In this document: one piece after another, positions 7,960 through 16,621 of the stretch
How positions within the stretch are numbered: position 1 is the first letter of the stretch
Layout of the letters: every line of letters starts with the position of its first letter
Source: an uncultured Paracoccaceae bacterium
GTDB taxonomy: Bacteria; Pseudomonadota; Alphaproteobacteria; Rhodobacterales; Rhodobacteraceae
DNA: 52,419 nt
Direction of reading: 5' to 3'
NCBI GenBank assembly: GCA_913041145.1
Contig: CAJWHE010000012.1
Span: 1-52,419 of the forward strand
Position numbers and translations under genes: made by a program
The notes under the pieces: generated by a model
What the model was told of the DNA's origin: nothing
The model's database searches: none
Seen by the model: only the letters and a program-made list of their open reading frames with translations

Positions 7960-9405
7960 ATGAGGCGTCATAGAAGTGTTAAAGTAGTTGCCACCCTTGG
8001 ACCTGCTTCATCTGATTACGACACAATTAAAGAGCTCTATATGGCAGGGGCAGATGTTTTCAGATTAAACATGAGTCATGGAAGTCATGGTCAGGTCAAG
8101 ATATGGCATGAGACAATCAGAATGGTTGAACGTGATGTTAAACGCCCAATTGCAATTCTAGCAGATTTACAAGGCCCCAAGCTGCGTGTTGGTAGTTTTG
8201 TTGGTGGAAAAGCGGAACTTAAAGCTAACGATTTATTTAGGTTAGATATGTCTGACAATAAAGGAGACGCTAAAAGGGTACAGTTACGTCATAAAGAGAT
8301 TTATTCAGTATTAAAACCTGGATCTTCAATTCTTATAAATGATGGTAAAATAAGGTTAGAGGTCCTTGAGGGTGGTGCAAATTACCTCAACTGTAAAGTA
8401 GTAGTTGGCGGTTCGATTTCAAATAATAAAGGCGTTAATATTCCAGATACTGTACTCCCTTTGAAGGCGTTGTCTTCAAAAGATAAAAGTGACCTCGAGT
8501 TTGTTTGCAATCTAGGAGTAGATTGGCTGGCGTTAAGCTTTGTGCAAAGAGCTGAAGATGTAGAAGAGGCAATTAAGTTAATTAAGGGTCGAGCTGCTGT
8601 TATGTCTAAAATAGAAAAACCAACAGCTGTTAAAAACTTTGATTCAATCTTAAAGGTCTCAGATGGAATTATGGTGGCTAGGGGAGATCTTGGTGTCGAG
8701 TTACCTGTTCAAAATATTCCCCCTATACAAAAACAGCTTATTCGTAAATGTCGTGAGTTTGCAAAACCAGTTATTGTTGCAACACAAATGTTGGAGTCAA
8801 TGATTGAAGGTCCAATTCCTACCCGGGCAGAGGTTTCTGATGTTGCAACAGCAATATATGAGGGCGCAGATGCTGTAATGCTGTCGGCTGAGTCAGCGGC
8901 AGGGCATTTCCCTATAGAAGCCGTTACAACTATGGATAGTATTGCAATTGAAGTGGAAAATGATCCTAACCACAGAGTTATTCTAGCGGCACAAAGGGAA
9001 GGAAAAAAACAAAGTATTGCAGATGCTATTGTTTCAGCAGCTAGAGAGATCTCTGAAACTACTGAGATTAAAGCAATTTGTTGCTTTAGCCAGTCTGGGA
9101 CCACCGCCTTACTTGTGGCCAGAGAAAGACCACATGTTCCGATAATAGCTATGACGTCGTTGATTAATACTGCTCGACGTTTGTGTTTAACTTGGGGAGC
9201 GCATTCTGTTATGACGGAGGAATTAGATAGATTTAAGATGGCTGTAGTTAATGCTTCAAGAGCCGCAATAAAATATAAATTTGCCCAGAAAAAAGACTAT
9301 ATTGTTGTTACAGCAGGAGTACCTTTTAATGTTCCAGGATCGACAAATATTTTAAGAGTAGCACCATGTGATGAGCAGCTGATTTCCTCAAGTGAGCCCG
9401 AGTAG
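7960..9405 (+). CDS. pyk: Pyruvate kinase
   Basis: Pyruvate kinase converts phosphoenolpyruvate and ADP to pyruvate and ATP in the cytosol. The 481-residue product has the whole set of family signatures: Asn-Met-Ser-His-Gly near 38, Ala-Asp-Leu-Gln-Gly-Pro-Lys-Leu-Arg-Val-Gly near 68, the Ser-Lys-Ile-Glu-Lys-Pro active-site segment near 216, Met-Val-Ala-Arg-Gly-Asp-Leu-Gly-Val-Glu near 238, and Ala-Thr-Gln-Met-Leu-Glu-Ser-Met near 274. Length and C-domain are normal. No intrinsic terminator is visible after the stop; the rpmI promoter begins within ten bases of it. Confidence 0.97.
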   Translation: MRRHRSVKVVATLGPASSDYDTIKELYMAGADVFRLNMSHGSHGQVKIWHETIRMVERDVKRPIAILADLQGPKLRVGSFVGGKAELKANDLFRLDMSDNKGDAKRVQLRHKEIYSVLKPGSSILINDGKIRLEVLEGGANYLNCKVVVGGSISNNKGVNIPDTVLPLKALSSKDKSDLEFVCNLGVDWLALSFVQRAEDVEEAIKLIKGRAAVMSKIEKPTAVKNFDSILKVSDGIMVARGDLGVELPVQNIPPIQKQLIRKCREFAKPVIVATQMLESMIEGPIPTRAEVSDVATAIYEGADAVMLSAESAAGHFPIEAVTTMDSIAIEVENDPNHRVILAAQREGKKQSIADAIVSAAREISETTEIKAICCFSQSGTTALLVARERPHVPIIAMTSLINTARRLCLTWGAHSVMTEELDRFKMAVVNASRAAIKYKFAQKKDYIVVTAGVPFNVPGSTNILRVAPCDEQLISSSEPE

Positions 9406-9414
9406 TTACTTCTT

Positions 9415-9444
9415 TTGACTTTTTAAAACCTAACACCGTAATAA
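9415..9444 (+). promoter_or_regulatory. Promoter for rpmI-rplT
   Basis: TTGACT at 9415-9420 is followed after 18 bases by TAATAA at 9439-9444. Transcription would begin near 9450 and leave an untranslated leader of about 110 bases before rpmI. The promoter sits immediately downstream of the pyk stop codon. Confidence 0.5.
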
Positions 9445-9449
9445 ACATC

Positions 9450-9563
9450 GAAGAGGGCTTGCAAAGAGGTGCTATCTTGCTTAGTAAGCGGGTCTTAGTG
9501 ATATGTCCGGCTTTAATTGGCATGCCGAGGCAAATCGAAAGCACTCAAACCTAGGAGATGGAA
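9450..9563 (+). promoter_or_regulatory. Structured leader of the rpmI-rplT mRNA (candidate ribosomal-protein autoregulatory element)
   Basis: This leader can form a compact fold. A closing helix pairs GGTGCT (9468-9473) with AGCACT (9540-9545). It encloses hairpin 1, CTTGCTT/AAGCGGG (9476-9482 with 9486-9492, three-base loop, two G-U pairs), and hairpin 2, CGGC/GCCG (9508-9511 with 9524-9527). The rpmI Shine-Dalgarno AGGAG (9553-9557) follows directly. L20 represses its own operon through leader RNA in other bacteria. That this leader does the same is inference. Confidence 0.4.
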
Positions 9564-9764
9564 ATGCCTAAGATGAAGACGAAGTCTGGCGCTAAAAAGC
9601 GCTTCTCCATGACAGCTTCCGGTAGAGTTAAAGCCGGACAGGCTGGAAAGCGACATGGTATGATAAAGCGTAGCAGGAAATTTATCCGAAATGCTCGTGG
9701 TACGACTCTTCTCTGCCCAGCAGATGAAAAAATCGTAAAAAAATATATGCCATACGCGCGTTGA
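9564..9764 (+). CDS. rpmI: 50S ribosomal protein L35
   Basis: Bacterial L35 is a small basic protein of the large ribosomal subunit. The frame opens with an ATG at 9558, but the ATG at 9564 is chosen because AGGAG ends six bases before it and the protein then starts with the family's Met-Pro-Lys-Met-Lys-Thr-Lys-Ser. That gives 66 residues, the usual size. It lies 14 bases before rplT, the conserved L35-L20 pair. The infC gene that often precedes this pair elsewhere is not here; pyk is upstream instead. Confidence 0.97.
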   Translation: MPKMKTKSGAKKRFSMTASGRVKAGQAGKRHGMIKRSRKFIRNARGTTLLCPADEKIVKKYMPYAR

Positions 9765-9778
9765 AGGAGATTTATTAA

Positions 9779-10144
9779 ATGTCACGAGTTACATCAGGAA
9801 AAGTTACCCACGCCCGCCATAAAAAAGTAATTAAAGCTGCAAAAGGCTATTATGGACGACGAAAAAATGTTTTTAAGACTGCTACTCAGGCCGTAGATAA
9901 GGCTAATCAGTACGCCACAAGAGATCGTAAAGTTAGGAAAAGGAACTTTAGAGCTCTTTGGATTCAGAGAATAAATGCTGGTTGTAGAGCTATTGATGAA
10001 ACACTTACTTACTCTCGTTTTATTAACGGTTTGACTAAAGCGGGTATTGAGGTGGACAGAAAAGTTTTAGCTGATTTGGCGGCTCAGGAGCCAGAAGCAT
10101 TTGCATCTGTTGTAGAGCAAGCTAAAGCAGCGCTAGCTGCCTAA
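9779..10144 (+). CDS. rplT: 50S ribosomal protein L20
   Basis: L20 binds 23S rRNA early in large-subunit assembly and in several bacteria represses its own operon. The product is 121 residues, with the basic N-terminal helix (Val-Thr-His-Ala-Arg-His-Lys-Lys near 9-16, Gly-Tyr-Tyr-Gly-Arg-Arg near 23-28) and the conserved [13 protein letters not shown] near 57-69. GGAG precedes the ATG at a good distance. It is co-transcribed with rpmI and followed by a candidate terminator before pheS. Confidence 0.98.
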   Translation: MSRVTSGKVTHARHKKVIKAAKGYYGRRKNVFKTATQAVDKANQYATRDRKVRKRNFRALWIQRINAGCRAIDETLTYSRFINGLTKAGIEVDRKVLADLAAQEPEAFASVVEQAKAALAA

Positions 10145-10170
10145 ATTTAAAAAACTTTAAATTTTGCAAG

Positions 10171-10216
10171 AGCTCCAAAGTATAAAAATCTCTGGAGCTG
10201 GTAAAGTAATTTTTTC
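10171..10216 (+). terminator. Candidate terminator after rplT
   Basis: An inverted repeat AGCTCCA (10171-10177) / TGGAGCT (10193-10199) with a 15-base AT-rich loop is followed by six T residues at 10211-10216. The long loop and the 11-base gap before the T run make it a weak intrinsic terminator. Confidence 0.4.
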
Positions 10217-10299
10217 TATTATAGTATTAATATTATTGCCAATATTGGTGGTAGTGATATCTATAAAAAATAAATAAAAATAATATAGTGAAGTTTGAA

Positions 10300-11394
10300 A
10301 TGAGTGTAGGCATGGATGATTTAGAAAACCTACGAGCTGGTGTTTTAAAACATATCTCTAAAGTTTCCGATGAAGGTGAATTAGAAAACTTAAGGTTAAG
10401 GTTTCTTGGAAAAAAAGGAGAAATAAGTTTAAAAATGCGAGAGTTGGGTTCTATGAGCTCTGAGCAAAAGATGACTTATGGGCCTTTACTTAACTCGCTT
10501 AAAGGTGAGATTAATTCAGCGTTAATAGCAAAAAAAACTGCATTTCAAGATACTGCATTAGATGAACGGTTACGAACTGAATGGCTAGATGTCACTTTGC
10601 CTAGTCGAGTGAGGAGTGGGGGTACCATTCATCCTGTTTCACAAGTTACTGATGAAGTAACAGAAATTTTCGCAGATATGGGTTTTTTAGTTGCCGAGGG
10701 ACCTCAAATTGAAAGTGATTGGTACAACTTTGATGCTCTTAATATTCCTAGCCATCACCCTGCGCGAGGGGAGATGGACACATTTTATATGAAACACCAA
10801 GGGAATAGTAGCGAACCGCCACATGTTCTACGTACGCATACGAGCCCAGTGCAGATTCGGACCATGCAGTCCTCAGGTGCTCCTATAAAGGTTATTTGTC
10901 CTGGACGAGTCTATCGGGCTGATTATGATCAGACACATACACCAATGTTTCATCAGGTCGAAGGTCTAGCGCTTGATAAAGACATTACAATGGCAAATTT
11001 GAAGTGGGTTTTAGAAGAGTTTGTAAGAGCATTTTTTGAAGTCGATGAAGTAGAATTACGGTTTCGGGCTTCGCATTTCCCATTTACTGAACCATCAGCG
11101 GAAGTAGATATCAGGTGCTCCTGGAGTGGCGGTCAGCTAAAAGTTGGCGAAGGTGATGATTGGTTAGAGATTCTGGGCTCTGGAATGGTTCATCCAAATG
11201 TTCTTAAAGCTGGAGGCATAGACCCTGAGAAATGGCAAGGGTTTGCCTTTGGGATGGGCATAGATAGAATAGCAATGCTAAAATATGGGATCCCTGACCT
11301 TAGGTCATTTTTTGATTCTGATCTAAGATGGTTGAAACATTATGGGTTTGCAGCTCTAGATCAACCAAGCCTCTCTGCTGGTTTGAGTAAATAA
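10300..11394 (+). CDS. pheS: Phenylalanine-tRNA ligase alpha subunit
   Basis: PheS is the catalytic subunit of the alpha2-beta2 phenylalanyl-tRNA synthetase. Motif 2 ([11 protein letters not shown]) and motif 3 ([10 protein letters not shown]) of class II synthetases are present. The N-terminal part is the expected coiled-coil tRNA-binding region. Three in-frame starts exist: GTG 10288, ATG 10300 and ATG 10312. The 10300 start has a GAAG six bases upstream, while homologues begin near the 10312 Met-Asp-Asp-Leu, so the start is uncertain by four codons. Length is about 364 residues. pheT follows after 57 bases. Confidence 0.95.
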   Translation: MSVGMDDLENLRAGVLKHISKVSDEGELENLRLRFLGKKGEISLKMRELGSMSSEQKMTYGPLLNSLKGEINSALIAKKTAFQDTALDERLRTEWLDVTLPSRVRSGGTIHPVSQVTDEVTEIFADMGFLVAEGPQIESDWYNFDALNIPSHHPARGEMDTFYMKHQGNSSEPPHVLRTHTSPVQIRTMQSSGAPIKVICPGRVYRADYDQTHTPMFHQVEGLALDKDITMANLKWVLEEFVRAFFEVDEVELRFRASHFPFTEPSAEVDIRCSWSGGQLKVGEGDDWLEILGSGMVHPNVLKAGGIDPEKWQGFAFGMGIDRIAMLKYGIPDLRSFFDSDLRWLKHYGFAALDQPSLSAGLSK

Positions 11395-11451
11395 ATTGAA
11401 GAAAATAGTAAATAAATTTTCTTTGAGAGTTAATGTTAAGGAATCTCAAAA

Positions 11452-13863
11452 ATGAAGTTTACCTTTTCCTGGTTAAAAGAGCATTTAGAAACGACAGCTA
11501 GTGTTTCTGAAATAGCAGACGCACTGACCGATTTGGGCTTGGAGGTGGAAGATATTTTAGATCCAACTGCAAATCTAGAAAATTTCACTATTGGAAGAAT
11601 TATAAAAACTGAACAACATCCAAATGCTGATAGATTACGAGTTTGTCTTGTCCAAACAGATGAGGGTGAAAAGCAAATTATTTGTGGTGCTGTTAATGCC
11701 AGAACTGGTATAAATGTTGTTGTTGCCAAACCTGGATCATATGTCCCCGGTATTGATTCTACGATTGGAGTTGGAAATATTCGTGGTGTAGAAAGCGCAG
11801 GAATGATGTGCTCGGAACGAGAAATGGGCATGAGTGATGAACATGATGGCATAATTGAACTTTCGTCAGGGCAGGTTGGTGAACGGTTTTTAGATTGGCT
11901 TAAAGTAAATAGTCCAAATAAAATGGACGCTGTTATTGAAATTGCAATCACACCAAACCGACCAGATGCTTTGGGCATAAGGGGTATAGCTCGAGATTTG
12001 GCTGCGAAAGGTATAGGCGTCCTGAAAGCTCAGGATAAAGTTACTATCCCAGGAGAGTTTGAGAGTCAGATAAAAGTGTCTATAGATAAAAACACTAAAA
12101 AAAATGGTTGTGAAATATTTAGTGGGAGGCTGATTAGAAAAGTAAAAAATGGTCCAAGCCCTGCTTGGCTTCAGGATCGCTTGATTGCATTGGGGCTTCG
12201 CCCAATTTCTATATTAGTAGATATAACCAACTTTTTTACCTTTGATAGTAATCGGCCATTGCATGTTTTTGATGCTGATAAGTTAAGTGGAAATTTGAGA
12301 GTACACAGCTTAACAGAACCTACTGAATTTATTGGTTTAGATGAAAAAAAACACTGTTTGTCTGAGGGTATGGTTGTAATTTCGGATGATAAAGAAATAG
12401 TAAGTATTGCTGGTATAATGGGTGGCTTAAATTCAGGGTGCACGGATACTACACAAAATGTTTTTCTTGAGGCCGCAATCTGGGACAATATTCAAATTGC
12501 AAAAACTGGAAGAGTTCTAAAGATTAATTCTGATGCGAGATATAGGAATGAGCGAGGGATTGATCCAGGATTTAATAATGATGCAATTGAATTAGCCTCA
12601 AAGATGATAGTCGAGCTTTGTGGTGGGGAGCCTTCGAAAGTTGTTTCTGCTGGTGAATTAGAGAGTGAGGCTCGAAGTTATAAGTTGGATTTAAATAGAG
12701 TAAAGACTTTAGTTGGAATGGATGTACCAGAAGGAGAGCAACTAAGAATTCTTGGTGAGTTAGGTTTCGAAGTAAATCAAGGGAGAGCATATCCTCCAAG
12801 TTGGAGGCCTGATATATTAGGTGAAGCTGATTTGGTTGAGGAGATCGTTAGAGTTTCATCTTTACAAAACCTTGTTGGAAAACCTATGGCCAGAACTGAA
12901 GTTGGTGTGCCTAAGCCAGTATTAACTTTACTTCAAAAGCGAGAGCGTACCGCTCGGCGAACATTGGCATCCATTGGTTACAATGAATGCGTTTCCTACA
13001 GTTTTATAGATAGAGATAGTGCACTCCAGTTTAGTGAGGATGATGACTTAATTCCTTTAGAAAATCCTATTTCAATTGATATGGGCTATATGAGGCAAGA
13101 TTTATTACCAAACTTATTAAAAGCTGCTCAACGAAATCAAGCCAGAGGGTTTTTAGATTTAAGCTTATTCGAAGTAGGGACTATATTTAGTGGTAAAGAA
13201 CCAGGTCAGCAGTCTATGATCGCCACAGGCTTATTAATAGGTAACACTAGTCCTAGAGATCCCCATGGGGATCGTAGGGTGGTAGATGTTTTTGATGTAA
13301 AGGCCGACATGGAAATAATTTTACAGGCTTTAGGTGCGCCTAAAACAAGTAAAGTATACCGTGATATTCCTAAAGTTTGGCACCCAGGAAGATCAGGTAG
13401 GATATCCCTAGGCCCTAAAAATACACTAGCGATATTTGGTGAAGTTCATCCAAGAATTGTTAAAAGCTTTGAATTGAAAGGTTCAGTTTTGGCTTTTACC
13501 GTTTTGGTAGAGAATATTCCAAAGAGAAAAGTTAATACAGCCACTAGAGATGCCCTCAATATAAGTGATTTTCAGGCTGTTGATAGAGATTTTTCCTTTA
13601 TTTTAGATGATAGAGTAGAGGCTTCTTCAGTGGTTGGGGCAGCTGAAAGTATTGATAAGGCTTTAATTGAATGTGTCATGGTTTTTGATGAATTTTCAGG
13701 AGTTAAGGCGAGCCAGCAGTTTGGAGAGGGAAAGAAGTCATTAGCAATTTCTGTCCGCTTACAACCGCAGGGTAAAACTTTAACCGACAAAGAAATTGAT
13801 GAAATTTCTTCAAGAGTAATTACCGCTGTGCGAGATAAAACTGGTGGAGAGCTTCGAAGCTAG
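11452..13863 (+). CDS. pheT: Phenylalanine-tRNA ligase beta subunit
   Basis: PheT is the beta subunit, providing tRNA binding and editing. At 803 residues it has the full bacterial length. The parts are an N-terminal EMAP-like tRNA-binding domain at about 40-150, the B3/B4 editing domain at about 210-380, the B5 domain at about 405-475, a class II-like catalytic-fold domain in the middle, and the C-terminal FDX-ACB anticodon-binding domain from about 710 (starting near Asp-Arg-Asp-Phe-Ser-Phe). AAGGA lies about nine bases before the ATG. It ends convergently with ald, 49 bases away, with no clear terminator between them. Confidence 0.97.
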   Translation: MKFTFSWLKEHLETTASVSEIADALTDLGLEVEDILDPTANLENFTIGRIIKTEQHPNADRLRVCLVQTDEGEKQIICGAVNARTGINVVVAKPGSYVPGIDSTIGVGNIRGVESAGMMCSEREMGMSDEHDGIIELSSGQVGERFLDWLKVNSPNKMDAVIEIAITPNRPDALGIRGIARDLAAKGIGVLKAQDKVTIPGEFESQIKVSIDKNTKKNGCEIFSGRLIRKVKNGPSPAWLQDRLIALGLRPISILVDITNFFTFDSNRPLHVFDADKLSGNLRVHSLTEPTEFIGLDEKKHCLSEGMVVISDDKEIVSIAGIMGGLNSGCTDTTQNVFLEAAIWDNIQIAKTGRVLKINSDARYRNERGIDPGFNNDAIELASKMIVELCGGEPSKVVSAGELESEARSYKLDLNRVKTLVGMDVPEGEQLRILGELGFEVNQGRAYPPSWRPDILGEADLVEEIVRVSSLQNLVGKPMARTEVGVPKPVLTLLQKRERTARRTLASIGYNECVSYSFIDRDSALQFSEDDDLIPLENPISIDMGYMRQDLLPNLLKAAQRNQARGFLDLSLFEVGTIFSGKEPGQQSMIATGLLIGNTSPRDPHGDRRVVDVFDVKADMEIILQALGAPKTSKVYRDIPKVWHPGRSGRISLGPKNTLAIFGEVHPRIVKSFELKGSVLAFTVLVENIPKRKVNTATRDALNISDFQAVDRDFSFILDDRVEASSVVGAAESIDKALIECVMVFDEFSGVKASQQFGEGKKSLAISVRLQPQGKTLTDKEIDEISSRVITAVRDKTGGELRS

Positions 13864-13912
13864 TAAGGTTAATTTGCAATTTTTCTTGGCCCTTAAGCCT
13901 TTCAAATCTAAA

Positions 13913-15031
13913 TTATATGCTAAGTGCAGATTCTGGAGAAATAAACTTTAAATCTAAGGCTTCCGCTACAGCTTTATAGGTTATATTTCCTAAGTGCACA
14001 TTTAATCCATTTAACAGATGGTTGTTTTCTTTACAGGCATTTCTCCAGCCTTTATTTGCAAGAGACAGTATGAATGGCATTGTAGCATTTCCAAGTGCTA
14101 TAGTGGAAGTGCGAGCTACTGCTCCAGGCATATTTGCTACGCAATAATGAATTATCCCATCAACATCGTATATGGGGTCCTCATGGGTGGTAGCCTTAGA
14201 TGTTTCAAAACAACCACCCTGGTCAATCGCAACATCAACAATAGCAGCGCCAGGTTTCATGGAAGAAAGTTGAGACCTTGAGACTAACATTGGAGCTGTA
14301 GCACCAGGAACTAGGACTGCTCCAATTAATAAGTCAGAAGTTATTAATTGCTCAGCTGTATTGCCAGCATTTGCAAAAATAGTTTTTACATTACCATGAA
14401 ATATATCGTCTAGTTGACGCATTCTTGTAATTGATCGTTCTAATACCGTGACATCAGCACCCATGCCAAGCGCAACTTTTGCTGCATTAGTTCCAACAAC
14501 TCCACCCCCAATTATGGTAACTCTCGCTGGTTCTACCCCAGGCACACCACCTAACAAAATTCCGCGACCTCCATTGGCTTTTTGAAGAGTCCATGCGCCG
14601 ACTTGAGGAGCTAAACGTCCAGCCACTTCTGACATTGGTGCTAGTAATGGTAATCCGCCTTGATCATCTGTAACTGTCTCATATGCTATGGCCGTACATT
14701 TTGACTCTAATAAATCATGTGTTTGATCAGGGTCTGGTGCCAAATGGAGGTAAGTAAAAAGTAATTGTGATTCCTTAAGCATTTTTCTTTCAATTCTTTG
14801 AGGCTCCTTAACCTTAACAATCATCTCAGATTGTGAAAAGATTTCTTCTGCCGACTGAAGAATTTTTGCACCTGCTTCTTCGTAGAGTTGATCTGAAAAC
14901 CCAGAACCAGCACCAGCATCTTTTTCTATTAAAACTTTATGACCATTTAGGATGATTTCTTTAACAGCGTTAGGAGTTAGTCCGACACGAAACTCTTGAG
15001 GTTTAATTTCTTTGGGGCAGCCTATAAGCAT
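13913..15031 (-). CDS. ald: Alanine dehydrogenase
   Basis: Ald catalyses reversible NAD-dependent oxidative deamination of L-alanine to pyruvate and ammonia. The start at 15031 (ATG) has AAGGA seven bases upstream and gives a 372-residue protein starting Met-Leu-Ile-Gly-Cys-Pro-Lys-Glu-Ile-Lys. A TTG at 15046 in the same frame overlaps that ribosome site and is rejected. Substrate-binding residues fit the family: Arg in Glu-Phe-Arg-Val-Gly-Leu-Thr-Pro, Lys in Val-Lys-Glu-Pro-Gln, His in Tyr-Leu-His-Leu-Ala-Pro. The NAD Rossmann motif Gly-Gly-Gly-Val-Val-Gly-Thr-Asn-Ala is near 174. It diverges from an Lrp-type regulator, a pairing seen for ald in other bacteria. Confidence 0.96.
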   Translation of the reverse strand: MLIGCPKEIKPQEFRVGLTPNAVKEIILNGHKVLIEKDAGAGSGFSDQLYEEAGAKILQSAEEIFSQSEMIVKVKEPQRIERKMLKESQLLFTYLHLAPDPDQTHDLLESKCTAIAYETVTDDQGGLPLLAPMSEVAGRLAPQVGAWTLQKANGGRGILLGGVPGVEPARVTIIGGGVVGTNAAKVALGMGADVTVLERSITRMRQLDDIFHGNVKTIFANAGNTAEQLITSDLLIGAVLVPGATAPMLVSRSQLSSMKPGAAIVDVAIDQGGCFETSKATTHEDPIYDVDGIIHYCVANMPGAVARTSTIALGNATMPFILSLANKGWRNACKENNHLLNGLNVHLGNITYKAVAEALDLKFISPESALSI

Positions 15032-15081
15032 AATTATTTCCTTCAATGAAATATTTGGGATTACCCTACTATAATGTTAAG

Positions 15082-15109
15082 AAAATAACCTACAAAAGTT
15101 GCCTATTTT
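15082..15109. promoter_or_regulatory. Candidate Lrp-type operator between ald and the regulator gene
   Basis: The 138-base divergent gap contains an imperfect 28-bp dyad. The outer arms AAAATA (15082-15087) and TATTTT (15104-15109) are perfect, and further inner pairs occur at 15090/15101, 15092/15099 and 15093/15098. A TATAAT at 15110-15115 (plus strand) and a TATAGT on the minus strand near 15070 are possible -10 elements on either side. Lrp-family proteins often bind such AT-rich dyads. Confidence 0.35.
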
Positions 15110-15169
15110 TATAATGTAATTTAGAATAAATTGATAAAAATTTCTATATTTATGAAAGGATATTCTAAT

Positions 15170-15631
15170 ATGATTAACCTGGACGCAACTGATCTACGAA
15201 TCTTAAGGATTATTCAGAAACGTGGTCGTATCTCTAACTCTGATTTATCAATGGAGATAAATCTATCGGCCTCTGCTTGCCACCGCAGGGTTTCTCGCTT
15301 GGAGTCAAATAAAGTTATAAAAAACTACGTTGCTCTTCTAGATCCAATAAAGGTTAATTTATCTACCACAGTCTTTGTGGAGATAACACTCAATGGTCAA
15401 GCAGATGAAGTGTTAAATAAATTTGAAAAGGAAGTAAAAAAAATTCCTAATGTATTGGAATGTAATCTTATGGCTGGCTCAGCAGATTACCTTCTAAAAG
15501 TTGTAGCAACTGATACTAATGATTTTGCACAACTTCATAGAAAATTCCTTGCTAGCTTGCCTGGAGTAGCCCAAATTCAGTCCAGCTTTTCTCTAAAAAA
15601 TGTATTTAAAGAAACTGGTCTTCCAGTATAA
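15170..15631 (+). CDS. Lrp/AsnC family regulator, probably controlling ald
   Basis: This is a transcription factor of the Lrp/AsnC family, 153 residues from the ATG at 15170. An AAAGGA nine bases before supports that start over an in-frame TTG at 15131. The N-terminal winged helix-turn-helix begins Leu-Asp-Ala-Thr-Asp-Leu-Arg-Ile-Leu and includes Leu-Ser-Ala-Ser-Ala-Cys-His-Arg-Arg-Val near 32-41. The C-terminal half is the RAM/AsnC ligand-binding domain, with Met-Ala-Gly-Ser-Ala-Asp-Tyr-Leu-Leu near 103. The divergent position next to alanine dehydrogenase suggests an alanine-responsive regulator of ald, as in AldR systems. The target is inferred from position only. Confidence 0.9.
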   Translation: MINLDATDLRILRIIQKRGRISNSDLSMEINLSASACHRRVSRLESNKVIKNYVALLDPIKVNLSTTVFVEITLNGQADEVLNKFEKEVKKIPNVLECNLMAGSADYLLKVVATDTNDFAQLHRKFLASLPGVAQIQSSFSLKNVFKETGLPV

Positions 15632-15642
15632 TTAGAAGAGTT

Positions 15643-16611
15643 TTAGTTAAAGCGCCCAGAGGCCGTTCCTAAGAGTTTAAATGCTCTAGCTGTCCTTGTA
15701 TCTGAAAACCGTAGTAACTCACTGTCACTTGCTTTTCTACAAAGTTCATTCAGAGAACTATCAAAATGTCGTAAAAAATGATTTACTGTATCTCTAAATA
15801 TCTCGTCATCACTCAGTTTCTTAGATATCAAGAATACAGTTTCGTCATTTTCAATTACCCAAAGTGATTGGACAGTTGGCCCTCGATGGCCTTTAGAAAA
15901 GTTTCTCCAAACGATAGGTTGTGAGGGTTCAACAATTAGGTCATCCATATAAATACCATCCTGACTCAAAAGTGTCTGAACATCTTGACTTGCTCTTAGT
16001 AGGTCTCCATTTTCAGAATCAGCTAAGGCTATTCGAAGCTTTCTAAACCCTTCACTATCCGCCTCGTCTTTTGGAAAATTCAATGCTCCTATTAGATCTT
16101 TAACAGAGATAGGCATTTGGTCTTTACTGTTTGAACTATCATTCAAATCACTACTTCCACCTATTTTAGAGTTTAAGGCTAGATGTGGGTAAATCTTATT
16201 TTCTAAATCAGAGAGTCTAGAATGGAATTCAGACTGACTTGTAATAATATTTTTTACCTGATGGGTAGCATTCATATCGATTGAAGGTTTTCCAAGAGTG
16301 CTTAGCCTCTCTAAGCTTGTCAATTTTTTTTGTAGATAATTCTGAGCCTCGTATAGTTTAGTGGTATCTTTTTCAAAAGAAAATTTTACCACGATAAAGA
16401 ATAAAATGGAGAATAGAAAATGTATGACAATTAAATAAAAATTTAGATTTTGGCTAGATTTAGATAATAGGCCGTAAGAGATTAATGTAATAAGAATGAC
16501 AGCCCACAATATAACAAATAACTTTGCATATGGTACTCTCGCTTTGACAGTCTCTGATATGGGTTTGTCATTTGAAAACATTTTACCCTTAAACGGAGGC
16601 TGATTCGTCAT
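15643..16611 (-). CDS. Uncharacterised two-helix membrane protein
   Basis: The 322-residue protein has no named family that I can assign. Two membrane helices lie at about 29-49 and 57-76. The N-terminal tail and the large C-terminal part are probably both cytoplasmic. Residues 80-150 are charged and probably coiled. The C-terminal 150 residues contain conserved-looking segments such as Ala-Leu-Asn-Phe-Pro-Lys-Asp, Ser-Gln-Asp-Gly-Ile-Tyr-Met-Asp-Asp-Leu and Arg-Thr-Ala-Arg-Ala-Phe-Lys-Leu-Leu-Gly, which I recall from Rhodobacterales proteins of unknown function. It follows greA by 10 bases on the same strand and is likely co-transcribed. Confidence 0.8.
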   Translation of the reverse strand: MTNQPPFKGKMFSNDKPISETVKARVPYAKLFVILWAVILITLISYGLLSKSSQNLNFYLIVIHFLFSILFFIVVKFSFEKDTTKLYEAQNYLQKKLTSLERLSTLGKPSIDMNATHQVKNIITSQSEFHSRLSDLENKIYPHLALNSKIGGSSDLNDSSNSKDQMPISVKDLIGALNFPKDEADSEGFRKLRIALADSENGDLLRASQDVQTLLSQDGIYMDDLIVEPSQPIVWRNFSKGHRGPTVQSLWVIENDETVFLISKKLSDDEIFRDTVNHFLRHFDSSLNELCRKASDSELLRFSDTRTARAFKLLGTASGRFN

Positions 16612-16621
16612 TTTTTGTACC

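Noticed and set aside
10231-10250. Palindrome CCAATATTGG (10239-10248) before pheS as an operator or Phe attenuator
   Set aside because: It is short and AT-rich, and no phenylalanine-rich leader ORF is present in the gap.
11436-11978. 180-codon minus-strand ORF opposite pheT
   Set aside because: It lies wholly antisense to the conserved tRNA-binding domain of PheT, has low-complexity Ser/Pro/Ile composition and resembles no family.
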